In this document: piece after piece, positions 61,164-64,000 of the stretch
Layout of the letters: each line of letters opens with the position of its first letter
Numbering within the stretch: the first letter of the stretch is position 1
Origin: Calliopsis andreniformis
Lineage: Eukaryota; Arthropoda; Insecta; Hymenoptera; Andrenidae
Assembly: GCF_051401765.1 (NCBI RefSeq)
Contig: NC_135069.1
Span: 12,006,501 to 12,070,500 of the forward strand
Direction: 5' to 3'
DNA: 64,000 bases
The notes under the pieces: model-generated
The model's database searches: none
The model's input: only the letters and a program-made list of their open reading frames with translations
What the model was told of the DNA's origin: nothing
Translations under genes and position numbers: made by a program

Positions 61164-61396
61164 CTATGTCGAGTCAGACTCAACTATGAATTTTTGACTG
61201 TTTGCCATTGGTTTGATAGAAGAGCTTGATTGGAGATGTTCACATAATTGTTTCACATCCACAGAAAAAGCATAAGAATTATGGGAAGATGCGAAAAAAT
61301 AAGCATGTTTTATTTGTGAGATGGGATCTTGCAATACTTGTTTAATATGTGAAAGTAGATCAAGACTATTCATGTCAGAGAATGTTTTGAAAGGTA
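61164..61396 (-). CDS. candidate last exon of an unidentified minus-strand gene
   Basis: After an acceptor-like TTGTATAG the minus strand reads FKTFSDMNSLDLLSHIKQVL and QIKHAYFFASSHNSYAFSVD to SDST and a stop (61164-61166). AATAAA follows 39 bp later (61120-61125). The composition is that of a folded protein, not low complexity. No family recognised and no upstream exon found between 61397 and 64000. It could be an exon of a gene starting outside the window, or a captured fragment. Confidence 0.4.
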
Positions 61397-61988
61397 CTAT
61401 ACAATTATAAATTATAAATTGCAATGAAGGACTTTTTTATACATTAATACTATACTAAATAAAAATACATTAATGCAAATATATTATTGTATCAGTTACA
61501 TGCTGAAATATTGAAAGAATAGTGAATACATGATACCGTCCAGAAGTGACCAAATGAATGCAAACTAGTTAAAACGAAACAATGAAAGTAACTCGGACCG
61601 CAAATAGTTATGTTTTTCTTAATTTTTAAATGAAAAAAATATAAAACATTAAACTTAAAATTAGGCCGAACAAAACGGAATAACGTTTATTTGAAAGAAC
61701 CCAAAAGTTATGCGAATTTAAAGCAAAGTGTCTCCCAATATGTATGACCCGTTTTATAGATAAATTCTGCATTTAAAAACTATGAAGACAGTCTATTTTA
61801 AATTTGTTTACATAGTAAAGCAAACATAACGTTTTATAGATTGGTATCTGTGAATTATCTTCACAAGAGATATTTAAAATATTATCTTAAAATATTATTT
61901 TTGTAATTTTTATTCTTTGAGTGAGAACTATTACAATTATTATTTGTTAACAGTTTAGTAAACAGAATAGAACTTGTTATGTTATTTA

Positions 61989-62614
61989 CAATGCGATTTT
62001 CCAGAGTTGAGCCCTGGGCGTGACAAGCGGTCGGCATATAACCTGGCAGGGACCCAACGCTAGATGCGTATTTCAAGCAACGTTTTTAGATTGTGTAATC
62101 AATCGGATTTTTCTTTCTATTCTTCTCTTTTCTTTCTCAGTCACTCGATAAAACAGATTCTTTCATTTGCAAGATATCCCGTGCTAAATTGATTACTTTT
62201 TTCATATTCTTTTATCAAACCAAGGGATTCTGATACCGATTTAACATTATACGGGTCTGCGGTAGTTTAAGACATAGTTTAACCTGTTTTGAGTTTGAGT
62301 TAAATGAAATCGAGTTGTCCACCATGTTTTCTGCGCGATACGAGCCTCTTTGAATCGTTAATAGGATTTGACACTCTTATCAACCACCACTGAAATAATG
62401 TTAGGTGGTGGATTCATTGAGAAGTAGAGACGACAAATGCCAAACGCTAGACAAAGATAGGAATAAGCCACGACTTGTGAGGACCTACGACTAAGTATTC
62501 GTAGATAATTGGTTAAGGTCCAATGAGCAGGGCATTGCGTGGGAGAAACACCATTCATGAATTACAGAAGCGACAACATTGCAAGTTAGAGGACAACTCT
62601 AGAAAATCAGACTA
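61989..62614. mobile_element. MITE family A, copy 2
   Basis: CAATGCGATTTTCCAGAGTTG at the left and CAACTCTAGAAAATCAGACTA at the right between TA dinucleotides. Similar to 1753-2293 along its length, with an extra pyrimidine-rich stretch of about 90-120 bp after GTGTAATCAATCGGA. Confidence 0.72.
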
Positions 62615-64000
62615 TAAATGAAGTGCAGTAGGATAAGTTATTTACAATTTATATGAACTTCCTTGCTGTTTTCACATGTAGAATTTATGCATAAAATGAT
62701 CCCAGATATCATTAAATTGAAAATGTAGTTAGAAACAAATATTTAAATTATGTAAATTTTCATATTGTTCCATTCTATAGAGTGGCAATGTTTTTCTATA
62801 GTCTCCTATGAATAATAACTATATAATTCACGTATATCTAGAGATGTAGGCAGATTTGTTCAGACTTTATTAGGTTTTAATTACAGCTTGGTAAGCTTAT
62901 ATTTTGAATTAGATACAATGCGTATGAGTTTGTGGTTCGGAACTGTGATTTAAGTAATCAAAAAATGATTTTATCACAGTTACTTGGTCAAGAAATTTTG
63001 CAATTAACGAAAAAATATTATACATAGTTGAGATTTCAGTTTTATGAATATTACTTCAATATTTTGGTAATAAAGATGTGTTGTTCCATTCAAGAAAATT
63101 ACATATATTTATATCGGCACAAATAACATTGCATTTGAACATTTCTTGTACATATTATCAAAATCAACTGTAACATATTAGAGATAATGGAGTTAAGTGA
63201 AGCACATACCTGTCTTGGATACGAATATCAAGTTAAAAGCATATTACACAGAAAGGGGCATAGTATTATTGTACAGAAGCAAAAACAGTAAATATTAAAC
63301 AGTAACTGTTTGTGTAAAATTTAATTGAAAAAGTATATTTCTTTTATACAGTACAAATTAGACATACATACAATATATTCAGGGTGTTTCAAAATAATAA
63401 GGTAATTTGAGATATGTAAATTCCTAAGAAATGAAAACTTTTTACTACATATTCTGTATTCTATAAAGTTTTGGTTTTGTCATATAAGTAAATGAGAATC
63501 TTGCATTTGATTTAAAAACCGTATTATTTAAGTTTAAAAGACTGGTCATGCTATGTAATACCCCATACACGCAGATAAACATATACACATAGTTTTAGTT
63601 TACAATATAATTTGGCACTAGCTTGAATCATTTCTTATGCATAACAAGAATGAACTATTATCGTTTTCATAAACTGTAATGTATTATTTTGTAATCATAT
63701 GCATATTTAAATTATTATGTTAAATATTACATTAATTAAAATTAATATTATAAGTTAATAACTTCTTGTAATCTCTTTAAAACTTATAGTAAAAAAGAAA
63801 TCTTTTTTCCTGTTAAGGAGGAATTTGTACATTATGATCACCATTATTTTATGACATTCTGTATTGACCAGTATTCCATACTATTTCAAATCGAATTCTT
63901 ATTCAGAATTTTGTGAGAATTAGTATTTGTGAAAATTTGTAAAGTAAAATTCTACTCAAATATGCAAGGTCTAAATGTAAGTTGAATTTATGCAGTAATA
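62615..64000. other. AT-rich stretch to window end, no gene seen
   Basis: A mariner-like end TTCAGGGTGTTTCAAAATAA lies at about 63379. A 34-codon ORF at 63187-63291 is not supported. No further scrib exon recognised. Confidence 0.5.

Noticed and set aside
63139..63291. + strand ORF with MELSEAHTCLGYEYQVKSIL, first considered as a scrib C-terminal exon
   Set aside because: It stops after 50 codons, has a poor acceptor, and does not resemble the Scribble tail.

Overview
The window is AT-rich insect DNA, probably hymenopteran; that is an inference from gene structure and repeat style, and the species cannot be named. It is dominated by one gene on the + strand, the orthologue of Drosophila scribble (scrib). 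I placed 23 exons between 4980 and 53439, all with GT-AG borders and phases that join without a break, plus a possible 30-bp micro-exon at 49066-49095. Together they give 1428 codons without the micro-exon: most of the leucine-rich repeat (LRR) domain, the LAP-specific segment and all four PDZ domains. The start codon and first LRR exons lie before position 1, and the C-terminal end appears to lie beyond 64000.

Layout. 1-4979 is intron with inverted-repeat elements. 4980-7831 is a dense block of LRR and acidic-linker exons. 8347-8756 encodes PDZ1, 14952-16476 PDZ2 and a long linker, 46163-48587 PDZ3, 49504-50133 PDZ4, and 53284-53439 part of the C-terminal tail. The intron between PDZ2 and PDZ3 (16477-46162, 29.7 kb) holds most of the transposons.

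Mobile DNA makes up much of the rest. On the minus strand are a full-length but broken non-LTR retrotransposon (23238-27726, 16-bp target duplication) that landed inside the C-terminal codons of a piggyBac transposase relic (about 29285 to 23180), a broken Copia LTR retrotransposon (31645-38324, target duplication TCACC) and a hAT transposase relic (about 40590-41640). Two miniature elements sit one after the other inside the Copia 5' LTR. Many non-autonomous inverted-repeat elements occur in families. Most have TA|CAG termini (Tc1/mariner/pogo style). One has TTAA flanks (piggyBac style). A 1.34-kb foldback family begins GGGTCATTCC and makes 4-bp duplications.

Scribble acts at the lateral membrane of epithelial cells in the Scribble-Dlg-Lgl polarity module. 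The mobile elements have no evident role in that job, but several lie very close to exons. A short minus-strand coding stretch with stop codon and AATAAA signal (61120-61396) may be the last exon of an unidentified antisense gene. No CRISPR array, rRNA or operon was seen.
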